Shown one piece after another: positions 1 to 9,164 of a stretch of DNA of 46,896 nucleotides (positions are counted from its first letter, which is position 1; every line of letters begins with the position of its first letter). The position numbers and the translations under genes were made by a program. This DNA is from an uncultured Saprospiraceae bacterium (GTDB lineage Bacteria; Bacteroidota; Bacteroidia; Chitinophagales; Saprospiraceae): the NCBI GenBank assembly GCA_938015805.1, contig CALLXF010000023.1:1-46896 (forward strand), written 5' to 3'. The notes under the pieces are model-generated. The model ran no database searches and had not been told where the DNA came from. It saw only the letters and a program-made list of their open reading frames with translations.

Positions 1-315
1 ATTTGTAAATTCGCTCAGAACATCAGAGCCTATGGAACCAGAGCAGTGACAGATGATTTGTTTTTTGTCTAGTGTAAAAGGTAATTTCTGACTTAGATAC
101 TTAATGCGATTATCAGGAACCATCATTATGTAAATATCAGCGTCATCAGAGATATCACGCATACTAGCGACAGGTGTGGCCTTTACTTTTTTAGCTAGTA
201 GGGTAGCTGTTTCTATAGATCTACTTCCGACTTGCAGGATTTTATAACCATGTTTGTAAAGATGCGGAATCAGGTGGTGAGCCAGATTACCAGCTCCGAT
301 AGCTACGATTTTCAT
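1..315 (-). CDS. DUF2520-like Rossmann-fold protein (partial, N-terminal 105 residues)
   Basis: The gene runs off the left edge, so only its first 105 codons are visible. The protein opens with MKIVAIGAGNLAHHLIPHL, a glycine-rich NAD(P)-binding Rossmann start, and continues with ADIYIMVPDN and ICHCSGS, typical of the F420-dependent NADP oxidoreductase/DUF2520 family of predicted short dehydrogenases. Its ATG overlaps the TGA of ccmF (ATGA), so the two are probably co-transcribed and translationally coupled. The substrate is unknown. A ketopantoate- or pyrroline-5-carboxylate-reductase-like enzyme would look similar at this end. Confidence 0.75.
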   Translation of the reverse strand, partial: MKIVAIGAGNLAHHLIPHLYKHGYKILQVGSRSIETATLLAKKVKATPVASMRDISDDADIYIMMVPDNRIKYLSQKLPFTLDKKQIICHCSGSIGSDVLSEFTN

Positions 316-3113
316 CGACTTTTATTTCTTTGATATAAGGCAAGAAATAATCCAAATAACATCACGATAGAACCTAACCAAAAGAAGTTTATACCTGGAA
401 ATATTCTAGCTTCGAAAATGACATAGTCGGTACGATCTACATTATTGGCTATAGCCAAAGGCAAGCTGAGATCATCTCTTTTATCCTGAGCTACTTTAAA
501 ATAAAAATTACCATTTTCAGGATCGATTTGACTAAATCTTATGTGCAGTCCTAGTTCTGGTATATATTCCTTTATGCTAAGTGGTCGATTACCTCTTATA
601 ATGTAAACGGGTGCAAGGGATTTATTTAAACCCGGAGCACTAATCTCTAGTAGGGCGGCTACAGCGATATCTTTCTCTTCTTTGATATATTGTTTATGTT
701 CGATATTTTCAGAGAAACCTACCAGGCGTATTGAAACATCATTAAACTGTATAATCCCTCTGTCCTGAATAATAAAATCTTTATAGTCTAGTGATTGTTC
801 AGGAGTATAAAACTGATCAAATAGTTTTTCGTCCAGCTTAAAAACAGTTTCCATCTCGTTAGATTTTACAGGAAAAGTGTAAATCAGATTTCCTTTTAAA
901 CCTAGAGCGGGGTTTATTTTATAAACCGTATCCAGCATATGATCTTTGACTTGGATCTGAGCCTCGATACCTAGCTCAGACTCGGATATTCTATATTCCG
1001 GATGTGTAGGAAAATGACTGTAGCCTATAAGGTTTACCTCGTAGTTTTTTAAAGAATCTAAATATAGAGGAGTCCCTTTACGCAACACATAATCATTAAA
1101 CTCTATGGTATCCTGCATCTCTTTTGCAAACTGTGCATCCTGAAGAGATGGGTGTAATGCGGCTATATTTGTGAAGAGATCTTTCTCTAAAAACATTTTA
1201 GTCGCTGGATTAGTCGCCGCTATTTTACTAAAATCATTAGTGTAAACCACATTAGGCCTTACATAGTATTTATCCGTACCGTTTTTATCTGAGGCAATAG
1301 AAATATCATATGATCTTGTATGACCGACTAAGGTATCACCCTCATAAGTGACCCATTGGTCATTCATAAAGAGGGGTTTGTTCTTTAAGAGTTTTACATA
1401 TTTATTAGCATCCTCTCCGGTAAATAAATCTCCAAAAATAAAAGTGTTATTACTCACATGCCGCTCATTAAGTCCAGCGGCTAAAGATCCGACTATCATC
1501 ACTGAAAATCCAAAATGAGATAAAGCAGAAGCTCCTAATCTAAGATTACCTTTTAGTATACCAAATAAGTAATCTAGACTGGCAATGATAGAAAAACCAC
1601 AAGCAAACATCAATAAATGATGCTGCCAGTTCCCTAAATTAAGGAAGTACTTATATAATACAGTTAGTAAAATACCTCCTACTGCAGCTATTGCGATGTG
1701 TTTTAAAAATTTACCGCTGAGTTGCTTTTTATCTTTTGCATTATATCGCATAAATAGGGTCACTGCCGAAATCACACTGATAAATACAGCAATCCATAAC
1801 TGATACTTATTATAATGCGGTATCGGATCATTAATTACCTTACCTATGTATCCTGGGCTAAAGTATGATGCAATCGTATTAAATACAGGCAGAGAGGTAG
1901 AGGCTGTTATAATCGCACTGGAAAAGAACAATACCAGCGAACCAATAAACAACCAAAATTCTCTGGAATATATAGATTCCTCTCTTTCTTTTTCTACAAT
2001 GGTTTTAGCCTTTGCGATAAATACTCCAATACCTAAGAATAAAAAGATTAAAACTAGAGCTACTAGCTGCCACTCTAATCCCATCTCCGTAAATGCATGT
2101 GCAGAAGTTTCTCCTAGGATTCCTGATCGAGTCAAGAAAGTAGAGTATAGGATCAGTACAAAACTCAGTATATAAAATAAGTAAGTAGCTTTTATAGATC
2201 GATCTGTATTTACGGCTATATAGTTAGTATGTAAACCTCCGATCAGCATGAGCCACGGAACGAGTGATGCATTTTCCACTGGATCCCATGCCCAGTAGCC
2301 TCCAAAGGTAAGAGCTACATAAGCCCATGCTCCTCCCATCAGTATTCCAGATCCTAGGATTCCTGAGGAAAATAAACTCCAGCTTAAAACTGATTTCATA
2401 GCTCCTTTATGATCTCCAGTCCAGAGTCCAGCAATCGTAAAACAAAACGGCATCGCCACAGAGGCAAAACCTAAAAATAAAGTAGGTGGATGTATGGTCA
2501 TCCAGTAATTCTGTAGTAATGGATTAAGGCCATTTCCTTTAAGTAAAGAAACATATTCTGCATTCTGGAAAAGTGGAATGTTCATCGTGTCTCTGAGCAG
2601 TACCATGGGACTACTTCCTATCCGATATACAAATTCTCCTATCTCTATATGTACTCCCAGTAGCATCGTTGCGATAACCAGTTGTATCAGAGCGAGGATA
2701 CTCATCACAGGAGATTCCCATCTAGATTTATTTTTAAGGAAAATAAAACCTAATATGATATGCCAGAACATCCAAAGTAAAAAACTGCCTTCCTGACCTT
2801 CCCAAAACGCAGATAAAATATATTTAAAATCTAGATCATCGGATACATGTTCGAGTACATACTTATACTCGTACATGTAGTTCATCATCATATAGAAGAT
2901 GAGACCTATTACAGTAAGAAAAGAAAGACCATGAAGGATAAAGCTCCACCTTCCTAATGTTTTCCATGACCGTTGTTCTGGAGTATCTCTATGTTGTGTA
3001 GCATAAAAATAGGACACGGCAGATAGTAATGCGGTTACAAATCCAAAGATGATAAGGAATTGTCCTATTCTACCGGGTAAAAGATGTTCTCCTATATACT
3101 GAACTTCGTCCAT
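312..3113 (-). CDS. ccmF: Cytochrome c haem lyase subunit CcmF/CcsA-like
   Basis: This 933-residue polytopic inner membrane protein belongs to the haem-handling family (CcmF/CcmC/CcsA) that transfers haem from CcmE to apocytochromes c outside the cytoplasm. The WWD-type tryptophan-rich signature is at residues about 270-290 (GGYWAWDPVENASLVPWL). A conserved NPLLQNYWMTIHPP segment with a candidate haem-ligand His is near residue 208. About a dozen or more hydrophobic segments are visible, with a large extracytoplasmic domain at about 540-900 and a final helix at about 908-927. It is longer than E. coli CcmF (about 650 aa), which is usual in Bacteroidota. It begins 3 nt after ccmE stops and overlaps the next gene by 4 nt. 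Confidence 0.93.
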   Translation of the reverse strand: MDEVQYIGEHLLPGRIGQFLIIFGFVTALLSAVSYFYATQHRDTPEQRSWKTLGRWSFILHGLSFLTVIGLIFYMMMNYMYEYKYVLEHVSDDLDFKYILSAFWEGQEGSFLLWMFWHIILGFIFLKNKSRWESPVMSILALIQLVIATMLLGVHIEIGEFVYRIGSSPMVLLRDTMNIPLFQNAEYVSLLKGNGLNPLLQNYWMTIHPPTLFLGFASVAMPFCFTIAGLWTGDHKGAMKSVLSWSLFSSGILGSGILMGGAWAYVALTFGGYWAWDPVENASLVPWLMLIGGLHTNYIAVNTDRSIKATYLFYILSFVLILYSTFLTRSGILGETSAHAFTEMGLEWQLVALVLIFLFLGIGVFIAKAKTIVEKEREESIYSREFWLFIGSLVLFFSSAIITASTSLPVFNTIASYFSPGYIGKVINDPIPHYNKYQLWIAVFISVISAVTLFMRYNAKDKKQLSGKFLKHIAIAAVGGILLTVLYKYFLNLGNWQHHLLMFACGFSIIASLDYLFGILKGNLRLGASALSHFGFSVMIVGSLAAGLNERHVSNNTFIFGDLFTGEDANKYVKLLKNKPLFMNDQWVTYEGDTLVGHTRSYDISIASDKNGTDKYYVRPNVVYTNDFSKIAATNPATKMFLEKDLFTNIAALHPSLQDAQFAKEMQDTIEFNDYVLRKGTPLYLDSLKNYEVNLIGYSHFPTHPEYRISESELGIEAQIQVKDHMLDTVYKINPALGLKGNLIYTFPVKSNEMETVFKLDEKLFDQFYTPEQSLDYKDFIIQDRGIIQFNDVSIRLVGFSENIEHKQYIKEEKDIAVAALLEISAPGLNKSLAPVYIIRGNRPLSIKEYIPELGLHIRFSQIDPENGNFYFKVAQDKRDDLSLPLAIANNVDRTDYVIFEARIFPGINFFWLGSIVMLFGLFLALYQRNKSR

Positions 3114-3116
3114 GGA

Positions 3117-3512
3117 CTAGCCGTTGACTTCTCTTATTGAGATTTCTTCGGTCTTATATTTTGATGGACATTTTAATAAAATACTGTCCGCATAAAAAAT
3201 ATCATCGTTCATTTCACCAGTAATAACGATCGATTCTGACATCTCAAAATCCTGTGGCTTAGCCTGATTTAGGATGACTTGCTTTTCTACTCCGTCATCA
3301 TCACTGATATAAAAAGAAAAATAATTTGGGTCTTTAGACGGGTTATAAATGATCTCTTTGTTTTTTACTAATTGGCCTGCAATTTTTACTCTGGCCTGAC
3401 TCGTCTCTGCCTGCTCAAAAGTGGCATACGTACTCACATCTTTACTAGCTGTAAGTAAGATAAAAGCCGCAATGGCGATCATAACGATAGCGATAATATG
3501 TATCTTTTTCAT
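3117..3512 (-). CDS. ccmE: Cytochrome c maturation haem chaperone CcmE, CxxxY type
   Basis: This is a 131-residue membrane-anchored OB-fold protein that binds haem covalently and passes it to CcmF. An N-terminal transmembrane segment lies at residues 4-22, followed by a beta-rich domain containing VKIAGQLVK and SIVITGEM. Where classical CcmE has the haem-binding histidine (HxxxY), this protein has CPSKY, with Cys115 and Tyr119. That is the CxxxY variant known from some archaea and Desulfovibrio. ccmF follows after 3 nt, so this gene heads the operon. A TAnnTTTG box sits 18 nt upstream of the ATG. Confidence 0.9.
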   Translation of the reverse strand: MKKIHIIAIVMIAIAAFILLTASKDVSTYATFEQAETSQARVKIAGQLVKNKEIIYNPSKDPNYFSFYISDDDGVEKQVILNQAKPQDFEMSESIVITGEMNDDIFYADSILLKCPSKYKTEEISIREVNG

Positions 3513-3529
3513 AGTAAAATTTTACAACG

Positions 3530-3537
3530 CAAAATTA
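3530..3537 (-). promoter_or_regulatory. Candidate -7 box upstream of ccmE
   Basis: Read on the minus strand the sequence is TAATTTTG, an exact match to the Bacteroidota -7 consensus TAnnTTTG, 18 nt before the ccmE ATG. I see no clear TTG-type -33 element. Confidence 0.45.
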
Positions 3538-3626
3538 AAGATTAAGAAGTCAGAAAGCTAATTATCTAAGACTATTTAAACTAATAATAAATAGGCCAAA
3601 TTACGACTTGCTCTAACACGACACTT

Positions 3627-5747
3627 CTAATCCATTAATGCCAGTGCTTTATCTACCTCTTTAACCGGAAATTTACAGACTTTGTTTTGGCAAACATAGA
3701 TCATCGTTTCTCCATCTTGAAGTTTCTCTTTTAAAAGTGCAAGTGTACCTTCATCTTCGCCACCCAGTAAAAGAGCATTACTCGTATAGTTTTTAGCCAG
3801 TTGTAATCTAAGTTTTTCTGCGTCAGGACCGACTATCGCAACCTCATACGGAGCTTTTACATTATCTAAGTATAGCTGGCACCAGTTAGAATAAAAATTA
3901 GGCTGCTTAGATCCTACAATCTGATCCATCACATTTTTAAGCATCTGCTCTGACTTGTCTACATATTCTTTTTTGTTTAGATAAAGCCCTAAGTATTTTA
4001 GGTTTCTAGCCATGGAAGAATTAGAGGCTGGAATTACATTATCACTCAGTTCGTTTTTATTAGCGACGAGTGGGGGATCGATATCCGAGGTATAATTAAA
4101 CATTGTATTTTCCTTATTAAAGAAATGGGCAAGAGTATAGCCAGTAAGGTCATCCGCATGATAAAGCCATTTCTCATCAAAAGTAGCCTGATACAATTTT
4201 AAAAACGCCGCTATAGTGAGAGCGTAGTCATCAAGAAATGCATTAATAGATGATTTTCCATTTTTATAATTTCGATCCAGTCTGTGATCTGATTGTTTTT
4301 GATTTTTTAGGATAAAATTTGCATTGGCTTTAGCCCGATCTAAAAACGCCTCATCTCCTAGAGCGTGGTAAGCATCTATAAGTCCGCTCAGCATCAATGC
4401 ATTCCACGAAGTCAGTATTTTATCATCTGTTCCTGGTCTGATACGAGTATCTCTATGTTGCATCAGTTTTTTACTGCTTTCGTCGATAATCATAGAAAAT
4501 TGACTTTCGTCAATGTTAAATTTCTTCATAATTTCTGCTGGTTCTGTTACGACATTAAGTATCGTCGTGTGTTCCCAGTTTCCATTTTTAGAGACATCAT
4601 AAAATTCTTTATATATACTCGCATGTGTCTCATTACCGATGATACTGTCTATCTCCGACTCCTGCCACACATAAAACTTACCTTCTACTCCTTCCGAGTC
4701 GGCATCTAGAGACGAGTAAAATCCGCTTTCTTCAGACATCAGTTCTCGTTCTGCAAATGCTATAGTTTCTCGTATTACTTTTTCGTACAAAGGATTTTTA
4801 GTTTTCTGAAAAGCATGAGCATAAAGAGAAACGAGCTGTCCGTTATCATAAAGCATTTTTTCAAAGTGTGGAACCAGCCAAATATCGTCTACACTATATC
4901 GTGCAAATCCTCCACCTATCTGATCATAGATACCTCCGAGAGCCATTTTATCTAAAGTAGTCGTCACCGCTTCTAAGGCTTTTTCGTCGCCAGTAAGGTG
5001 ATGATATTTTAGTAGGAATTCGTAATTGTTAGGCATTGGAAACTTAGGCGATCCCTTTCTTCCTCCTTTATTAAAATCTATGTTTTCTAGGAAAGCAGCA
5101 GCTATATTATCAAGTTCCTCGGGCGAGTAAATAACTTCTCCCGTATTAACGGTTACCTTATCATAGGCAGTCATCCCTTCTGAGATTTGCTGTGCAGATT
5201 CTTCTAATTTTGTCTTATCAGTATCATACATTTTGTTAAACTGCTGTAAGACATTAGTCCATTGGTCCTTAGGGAAATAAGTTCCCGCCCATACAGGTCG
5301 CCCGTCAGGTAGGGCAAATGCATTTAGTGGCCATCCACAAGATCTGTTAGAAACCAGTTGGCAAGCGGTCATATAAACATTGTCGATATCTGGACGTTCC
5401 TCTCTATCGACTTTGATACATACAAAGTTTTCGTTCATTATTTTCGCGACAAGCGAATCCTCAAAAGACTCATGTTCCATGACATGACACCAGTGACAAG
5501 CGGCATAACCTACGCTTATAATTATCAATTTATCCTCAGCTTTTGCCTTGTTTAATGCTTCCTCTCCCCAAGGATACCAGTTTACAGGATTATGAGCATG
5601 TTGTAAAAGATAAGGACTGGACTCGTCGATGAGTTTATTAGTATACTTATGATTTTTAGTATCACTCATTTTATGGTCCATTTTATTGCAATTGATATTG
5701 GAGAATAGAAATACTGCTGATATCAATAAAAAGGGTAGTTTGTACAT
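3627..5747 (-). CDS. Secreted DUF255 / thioredoxin-domain protein (YyaL/SSP411 family)
   Basis: The protein is 706 residues. The N-terminal thioredoxin-like domain carries the family hallmark [17 protein letters not shown] with a CHWC redox pair. It is followed by a long alpha-helical (alpha/alpha)6-type region resembling N-acylglucosamine 2-epimerase or cellobiose epimerase folds. The C-terminus ends with [17 protein letters not shown], also typical. An open frame extends upstream to 5798, but I chose the ATG at 5747. It gives a hydrophobic signal sequence ([16 protein letters not shown]) ending in Cys20, possibly a lipoprotein site although Asn before the Cys is atypical. A TAnnTTTG box also lies inside the longer frame. 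The biochemical function of the family is unsettled. Confidence 0.88.
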   Translation of the reverse strand: MYKLPFLLISAVFLFSNINCNKMDHKMSDTKNHKYTNKLIDESSPYLLQHAHNPVNWYPWGEEALNKAKAEDKLIIISVGYAACHWCHVMEHESFEDSLVAKIMNENFVCIKVDREERPDIDNVYMTACQLVSNRSCGWPLNAFALPDGRPVWAGTYFPKDQWTNVLQQFNKMYDTDKTKLEESAQQISEGMTAYDKVTVNTGEVIYSPEELDNIAAAFLENIDFNKGGRKGSPKFPMPNNYEFLLKYHHLTGDEKALEAVTTTLDKMALGGIYDQIGGGFARYSVDDIWLVPHFEKMLYDNGQLVSLYAHAFQKTKNPLYEKVIRETIAFAERELMSEESGFYSSLDADSEGVEGKFYVWQESEIDSIIGNETHASIYKEFYDVSKNGNWEHTTILNVVTEPAEIMKKFNIDESQFSMIIDESSKKLMQHRDTRIRPGTDDKILTSWNALMLSGLIDAYHALGDEAFLDRAKANANFILKNQKQSDHRLDRNYKNGKSSINAFLDDYALTIAAFLKLYQATFDEKWLYHADDLTGYTLAHFFNKENTMFNYTSDIDPPLVANKNELSDNVIPASNSSMARNLKYLGLYLNKKEYVDKSEQMLKNVMDQIVGSKQPNFYSNWCQLYLDNVKAPYEVAIVGPDAEKLRLQLAKNYTSNALLLGGEDEGTLALLKEKLQDGETMIYVCQNKVCKFPVKEVDKALALMD

Positions 5748-5764
5748 CTGATCAGATTGAGCCA

Positions 5765-5772
5765 CAAAAGTA
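5765..5772 (-). promoter_or_regulatory. Candidate -7 box for the DUF255 gene
   Basis: The minus strand reads TACTTTTG, matching TAnnTTTG, 18 nt before the ATG at 5747. Its position inside the longer open frame supports the shorter start. Confidence 0.45.
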
Positions 5773-6133
5773 CATCGATGTATGGAATAATGAGACATCT
5801 ATAAAACTTAAATAAAGGTTAATCTGGAAATAGGTTTTTGTTAATGAATTCCTGTTTAACTGTATTCGTAATAAGGGGTTCTATGATTGTTAGACTTACG
5901 TCAATGGAATATTTCTTTTACATTACATCACTATCATCAAAAAGAAAGATTAATAGGTCAAGTGCGAAATGCAAACGGATATATGATGTTCCTTTTTTTC
6001 TATTTAATTGTTATTTACATGTAAAGCAATATTATAATTAGAACAAATTAAAAGGTGTTTAATAATGCGTATGAAGTCGATCTGGTCCACCTTATATAAG
6101 TTAGACATATTTATAATGAGTAAACTAAGAGTA
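5773..6133. other. Intergenic region with no convincing gene
   Basis: This AT-rich spacer lies between the upstream end of the DUF255 gene and the 3' end of the small gene at 6134. A 67-codon plus-strand frame (5838-6041) is open, but its translation is Cys/Phe/Ser-rich with no recognisable domain or signal. I see no strong hairpin, repeat or tRNA-like fold. Confidence 0.5.
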
Positions 6134-6352
6134 TTATAAATTCTCAACGATCATCTTTTTGATTTTTATGGCTTTTTCAAAATGATCAAGTTTATGTTTT
6201 TTGATCCACCACTCTGCAGCTTCCATTAATAATTCAGGTTGATCGTTTTTGTTAGCAAAAAAGGCATAAAAAGATAGCCCTACATTTTCTCCTTTCTTTG
6301 CGATCTTTTCTTCACAAACCCTAATTATCTTTTTGCGTAATCGCTCGTTCAT
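6134..6352 (-). CDS. Small conserved protein, probably DUF6500 family
   Basis: This is a 72-residue soluble helical protein with several charged and aromatic stretches (VGLSFYAFFANKND, AAEWWIKKHKLDHFEKA). The sequence looks like the small DUF6500 family; that assignment is from memory of the motif and is not certain. There is no signal peptide or membrane segment. It stands alone, convergent to nothing close and divergent from the ECF sigma gene at 6568. Function is unknown. Confidence 0.72.
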   Translation of the reverse strand: MNERLRKKIIRVCEEKIAKKGENVGLSFYAFFANKNDQPELLMEAAEWWIKKHKLDHFEKAIKIKKMIVENL

Positions 6353-6567
6353 ATTTCTTTTTTAATACCTACCTAATACTGTTATTTACTGCCTGCAAGA
6401 TTACAACAAAGACCAACGATATATTACATAAGTAATATGTATATTGAAAAAACAATGACATCCTTACCTTAAGATATCTCTGAAAGCCTGAAAATAAATG
6501 TGGCAGAAAAGTGAACCCAATTTAGTTTTTTAAGTCTTTAGGGCAAAGGAGTAATATACATAAGTAG

Positions 6568-7110
6568 ATGAATGATAAATTCCCCAGTGATAAAGATCTC
6601 ATAGAGCAATATCTATCTGGTGATAAAACTAAGCTAGCTATTTTAGTTAAGAGGTGGCATAAGATATTTTGTGAGAAAGCCTACTGGGTATTAAGAGATA
6701 AGAATATGTCCAAGGATGTCGCACAAGAATGCTGGATCATTATTATAAATAAACTGGATACGTTAGAAAATAAAGATCGTTTTAAAAATTGGGGATTGAG
6801 GATTATTTATACACAGGCTATAAATGTTTATAAACAACAGAAGAGGGAACGTGAAAATTTAAGTGGAATAGATCATGAGGTAAATCAGGAAACTCATGAA
6901 GAAGAAATAAACCACGTGCTTAAATCTACATTGTTAAAAGCCATAAAAGAATTACCAAAAGAGAAGCAAGATATAATCAGACTGTTTTATGTAGAAGAAT
7001 ATTCTATAAAGGAGATAAGCATATTTTTAAATATACCAAAGGGTACTGTAAAGTCTAGATTGTTTAAAGCTAGAGAAAAATTAAAAGTAAAATTAAAAGC
7101 ATCGATATGA
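6568..7110 (+). CDS. ECF-family RNA polymerase sigma factor
   Basis: The protein is 180 residues. Region 2 is near residues 20-90 (VAQECWIIIINKLDTLENKDRF resembles the DVxQExx core-binding helix). Region 4, a helix-turn-helix, is near 125-175 (KEISIFLNIPKGTVKSRLFKARE). There is no region 3, as expected for extracytoplasmic-function sigma factors. Its TGA overlaps the ATG of the next gene (ATGA), a common arrangement for a sigma factor and its regulator. It probably directs a small stress or envelope regulon; the signal cannot be read from sequence. Confidence 0.9.
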   Translation: MNDKFPSDKDLIEQYLSGDKTKLAILVKRWHKIFCEKAYWVLRDKNMSKDVAQECWIIIINKLDTLENKDRFKNWGLRIIYTQAINVYKQQKRERENLSGIDHEVNQETHEEEINHVLKSTLLKAIKELPKEKQDIIRLFYVEEYSIKEISIFLNIPKGTVKSRLFKAREKLKVKLKASI

Positions 7111-7493
7111 AGAATGAAATGGAAGAAATAGATCTTTTGATCAAGGAAACGTTAAATCAAGAAGAGGCAAAATTTTATGATGCCTTAGACGAACAAGGGA
7201 TTTTTGAAATGTTGTTTGGGTTATTTAAAGGAAAAAATGCATGGATAAATATTCTGCTCAATTTTATGATTGTGTTCTTTTTTGGATTATTAATTTATAG
7301 TGTAATCCAGTTTTTTAATGCTCAATCAATAGAGCAATTAGTCAGATGGGGCTTTGGGAGTATTAGTTTATTGCTCTGTATCAGTATGCTTAAACTTTAT
7401 GCATGGATGCAGATGGATAAAAATGCTATCCTTAGAGAAATGAAAAGACTAGAGTTACAAGTGATGTCATTATCAGGTAAGGTATCCGATTAA
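7107..7493 (+). CDS. DUF6768-like membrane protein, candidate regulator of the ECF sigma factor
   Basis: The 128-residue protein has a short acidic N-terminal cytoplasmic part (MEEIDLLIKETLNQEEAKFYD), then LFGLFKGKNAWINIL and two transmembrane helices at about 47-68 and 80-103. It ends with a charged helix (NAILREMKRLELQVMSL). This order matches a family I recall as DUF6768, which is encoded next to ECF sigma genes. The 4-nt overlap with the sigma gene makes an anti-sigma or membrane sensor role plausible, but no zinc-binding anti-sigma (ZAS) HxxxCxxC motif is present. The role is inference from context. Confidence 0.78.
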   Translation: MKNEMEEIDLLIKETLNQEEAKFYDALDEQGIFEMLFGLFKGKNAWINILLNFMIVFFFGLLIYSVIQFFNAQSIEQLVRWGFGSISLLLCISMLKLYAWMQMDKNAILREMKRLELQVMSLSGKVSD

Positions 7494-7566
7494 TTTTGAT
7501 AACGGTGATAATCAATAATACGCTCACTTTGCCTAGGACTTATTTAAACGACTGTTGAAGTAGGGT

Positions 7567-7612
7567 AAAAAAAAAGTGCCTTCACTAATGATTTAGGAAG
7601 ACACTTTTTTTT
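7567..7612. terminator. Bidirectional rho-independent terminator
   Basis: Between the convergent DUF6768-like and DUF2853 genes there is an A-run, a hairpin with arms AAGTGCCTTC and GGAAGACACTT (one C/A mismatch, loop about 12 nt), and a T-run. The A- and T-runs on opposite sides allow termination in both directions. Confidence 0.75.
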
Positions 7613-7635
7613 AAGTTATTCTTTAAGATCTATGC

Positions 7636-7980
7636 TTATTTAAACATAGAAGCTTTTCTAAATTTCTTTGCAAGTAAATAGTAATACATCGCTCTGTATT
7701 TATTTCTATTTCCTTTTCCAAACTGAGCACCTACCTCCATGATAGCGTCATCTAGTTTATCTGTGTCTTTAAGTCCTAGTTTTTTTACTAAGAAGTTTTT
7801 TCTAACTGTTTTTAATTCTTTAGGATCTGAGGTAGAAACTTTAGAAGCATCTGCTTTGTAAAGAGATGGTCCACAAGCTTTAGCCACACCTCTTAAAAGA
7901 GCCATGTCTACTTTTTTTTCTCCACATTTTTTTTCTAATTCGGTAGCATATTTTGCTACTAGGTCATCTAACTTGCTCAT
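7636..7980 (-). CDS. DUF2853 family protein
   Basis: From the ATG at 7980 the product is 114 residues and starts MSKLDDLVAKYATELEKKCG. The conserved blocks LLRGVAKACGPSLYKADASK, RKNFLVKKLGL and NKYRAMYYYLLAKKF match DUF2853, a small all-helical family of unknown function. An open frame runs upstream to 8043, but its extra 21 residues are AT-rich and not part of the family. There is no export signal. It shares a bidirectional terminator with the ECF sigma operon. Confidence 0.85.
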   Translation of the reverse strand: MSKLDDLVAKYATELEKKCGEKKVDMALLRGVAKACGPSLYKADASKVSTSDPKELKTVRKNFLVKKLGLKDTDKLDDAIMEVGAQFGKGNRNKYRAMYYYLLAKKFRKASMFK

Positions 7981-8082
7981 GCAATAAAAATTTATAAAGG
8001 TTACTAATTTAGTTTGAATAAATACTTTAATATTATTATCCACAAAATAACGAATCTATTATACGATCTGGTATTTTATAGT

Positions 8083-9075
8083 TTATAATCGTCTTAAAAA
8101 ACCATTATATCCAAGATCCTTTAACTGGATAAAAGTTTTATCTGCTTCTACTTTTGAACTAAAACCTCCTATAACCACTTTGTATAACTTCTTTCCATCG
8201 GAGGTCATTTCTTCCAAAATATAAAAATGTCCTTTAAAATCAGAGGTTCCTTTTTCTATGTAATTCTTGGCATTAAGATACTTCTCAAATGCACCTATTT
8301 GTATAGAGTAACTTATAGTTTTTGCATGGCTGTCATCTACAGCATGTGGTGTCTTTGGAAGGGGGACTCTTTCTATAGGAGCTTTATCTTCTGCATCAGG
8401 AGTAAACGAAAAAGAATTATCTATTAGTTCATTCAGATCTACTTCTGATTTTGTGATTTTGACTTCATTGGCTTTAGCCTCTTCCTTATCCTCAGGAAGT
8501 GGTGATATAATTTTTATTTCTACTTCATTATCCTCTTGTACTTTTGTGAGTTCCGGTTTGTCGTCTATTTGTGAATGGTTTTTTTCTTCCAGGAGGTTTG
8601 GAAAATCAGTACTATAGTTTTCATAATAAGGAGTGACAAATGCATCCATCTGATTAGGTACTCCGAGCGAACCTAACCATCTTGTAAACGATCGAGTAGA
8701 AAGGTAACCTTGATGCATACCTATTAAAACGCCCTCTGGATCTAGCACCATTAGAGTCGGTAAACATTTTACATTAAAACGATCAATCCAATCTTTACCC
8801 GTTGGTATTTCCATGGATGCATTTACACTGATATAATAGGTGTTAAGTATAGAAATAACATCATCATTTAAATAAGTAGAATTAGCCATTAGCTCACACT
8901 GCTTATCTCCTGAGGAATTTATATTTACAAAAACGAGTTTGTTCTCATCAGAGGAGAACTCTAGAGCTTGCTCATAAGTGATGTCAGAAAAATCTATAAT
9001 AGCATTAGAACAGTACACCAGATTGGCGTAAGCTTGAAACACAAAAAGTGAAAAGCACAACAGAATTTTTTTCAT
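8083..9075 (-). CDS. Secreted thioredoxin-fold protein with C-terminal SPOR domain
   Basis: From the ATG at 9075 the product is 330 residues with a signal peptide (MKKILLCFSLFVFQAYA). A thioredoxin-like domain follows at about 25-140 (LVFVNINSSGDKQCELM, then KCLPTLMVLDPEGVLIG with the usual cis-proline). The active-site CxxC is replaced by SGDKQC, so a disulfide oxidoreductase role is doubtful. A low-complexity acidic linker at about 155-245 leads to a SPOR domain at about 250-330 (SYSIQIGAFEKYLNAKNYI ... YKVVIGGFSSKVEAD), which typically binds denuded peptidoglycan glycans. The protein probably acts in the periplasm. A TAnnTTTG box precedes this start. Confidence 0.82.
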   Translation of the reverse strand: MKKILLCFSLFVFQAYANLVYCSNAIIDFSDITYEQALEFSSDENKLVFVNINSSGDKQCELMANSTYLNDDVISILNTYYISVNASMEIPTGKDWIDRFNVKCLPTLMVLDPEGVLIGMHQGYLSTRSFTRWLGSLGVPNQMDAFVTPYYENYSTDFPNLLEEKNHSQIDDKPELTKVQEDNEVEIKIISPLPEDKEEAKANEVKITKSEVDLNELIDNSFSFTPDAEDKAPIERVPLPKTPHAVDDSHAKTISYSIQIGAFEKYLNAKNYIEKGTSDFKGHFYILEEMTSDGKKLYKVVIGGFSSKVEADKTFIQLKDLGYNGFLRRL

Positions 9076-9092
9076 CCGATTTGAATGTTGCA

Positions 9093-9100
9093 CAAAGATA
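9093..9100 (-). promoter_or_regulatory. Candidate -7 box for the SPOR-domain gene
   Basis: The minus strand reads TATCTTTG, matching TAnnTTTG, 18 nt upstream of the ATG at 9075. It overlaps the first codon of the longer frame, which supports the shorter start. Confidence 0.45.
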
Positions 9101-9164
9101 AGTAAAAGTGTACATATATAAATAATTTATATGCGTATAATTTGTAATCTTATCTTAATAGAAA

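Noticed and set aside
5838-6041. A 67-codon plus-strand frame in the gap after the DUF255 gene.
   Set aside because: No domain, signal, promoter or protein-like composition; likely chance in AT-rich DNA.
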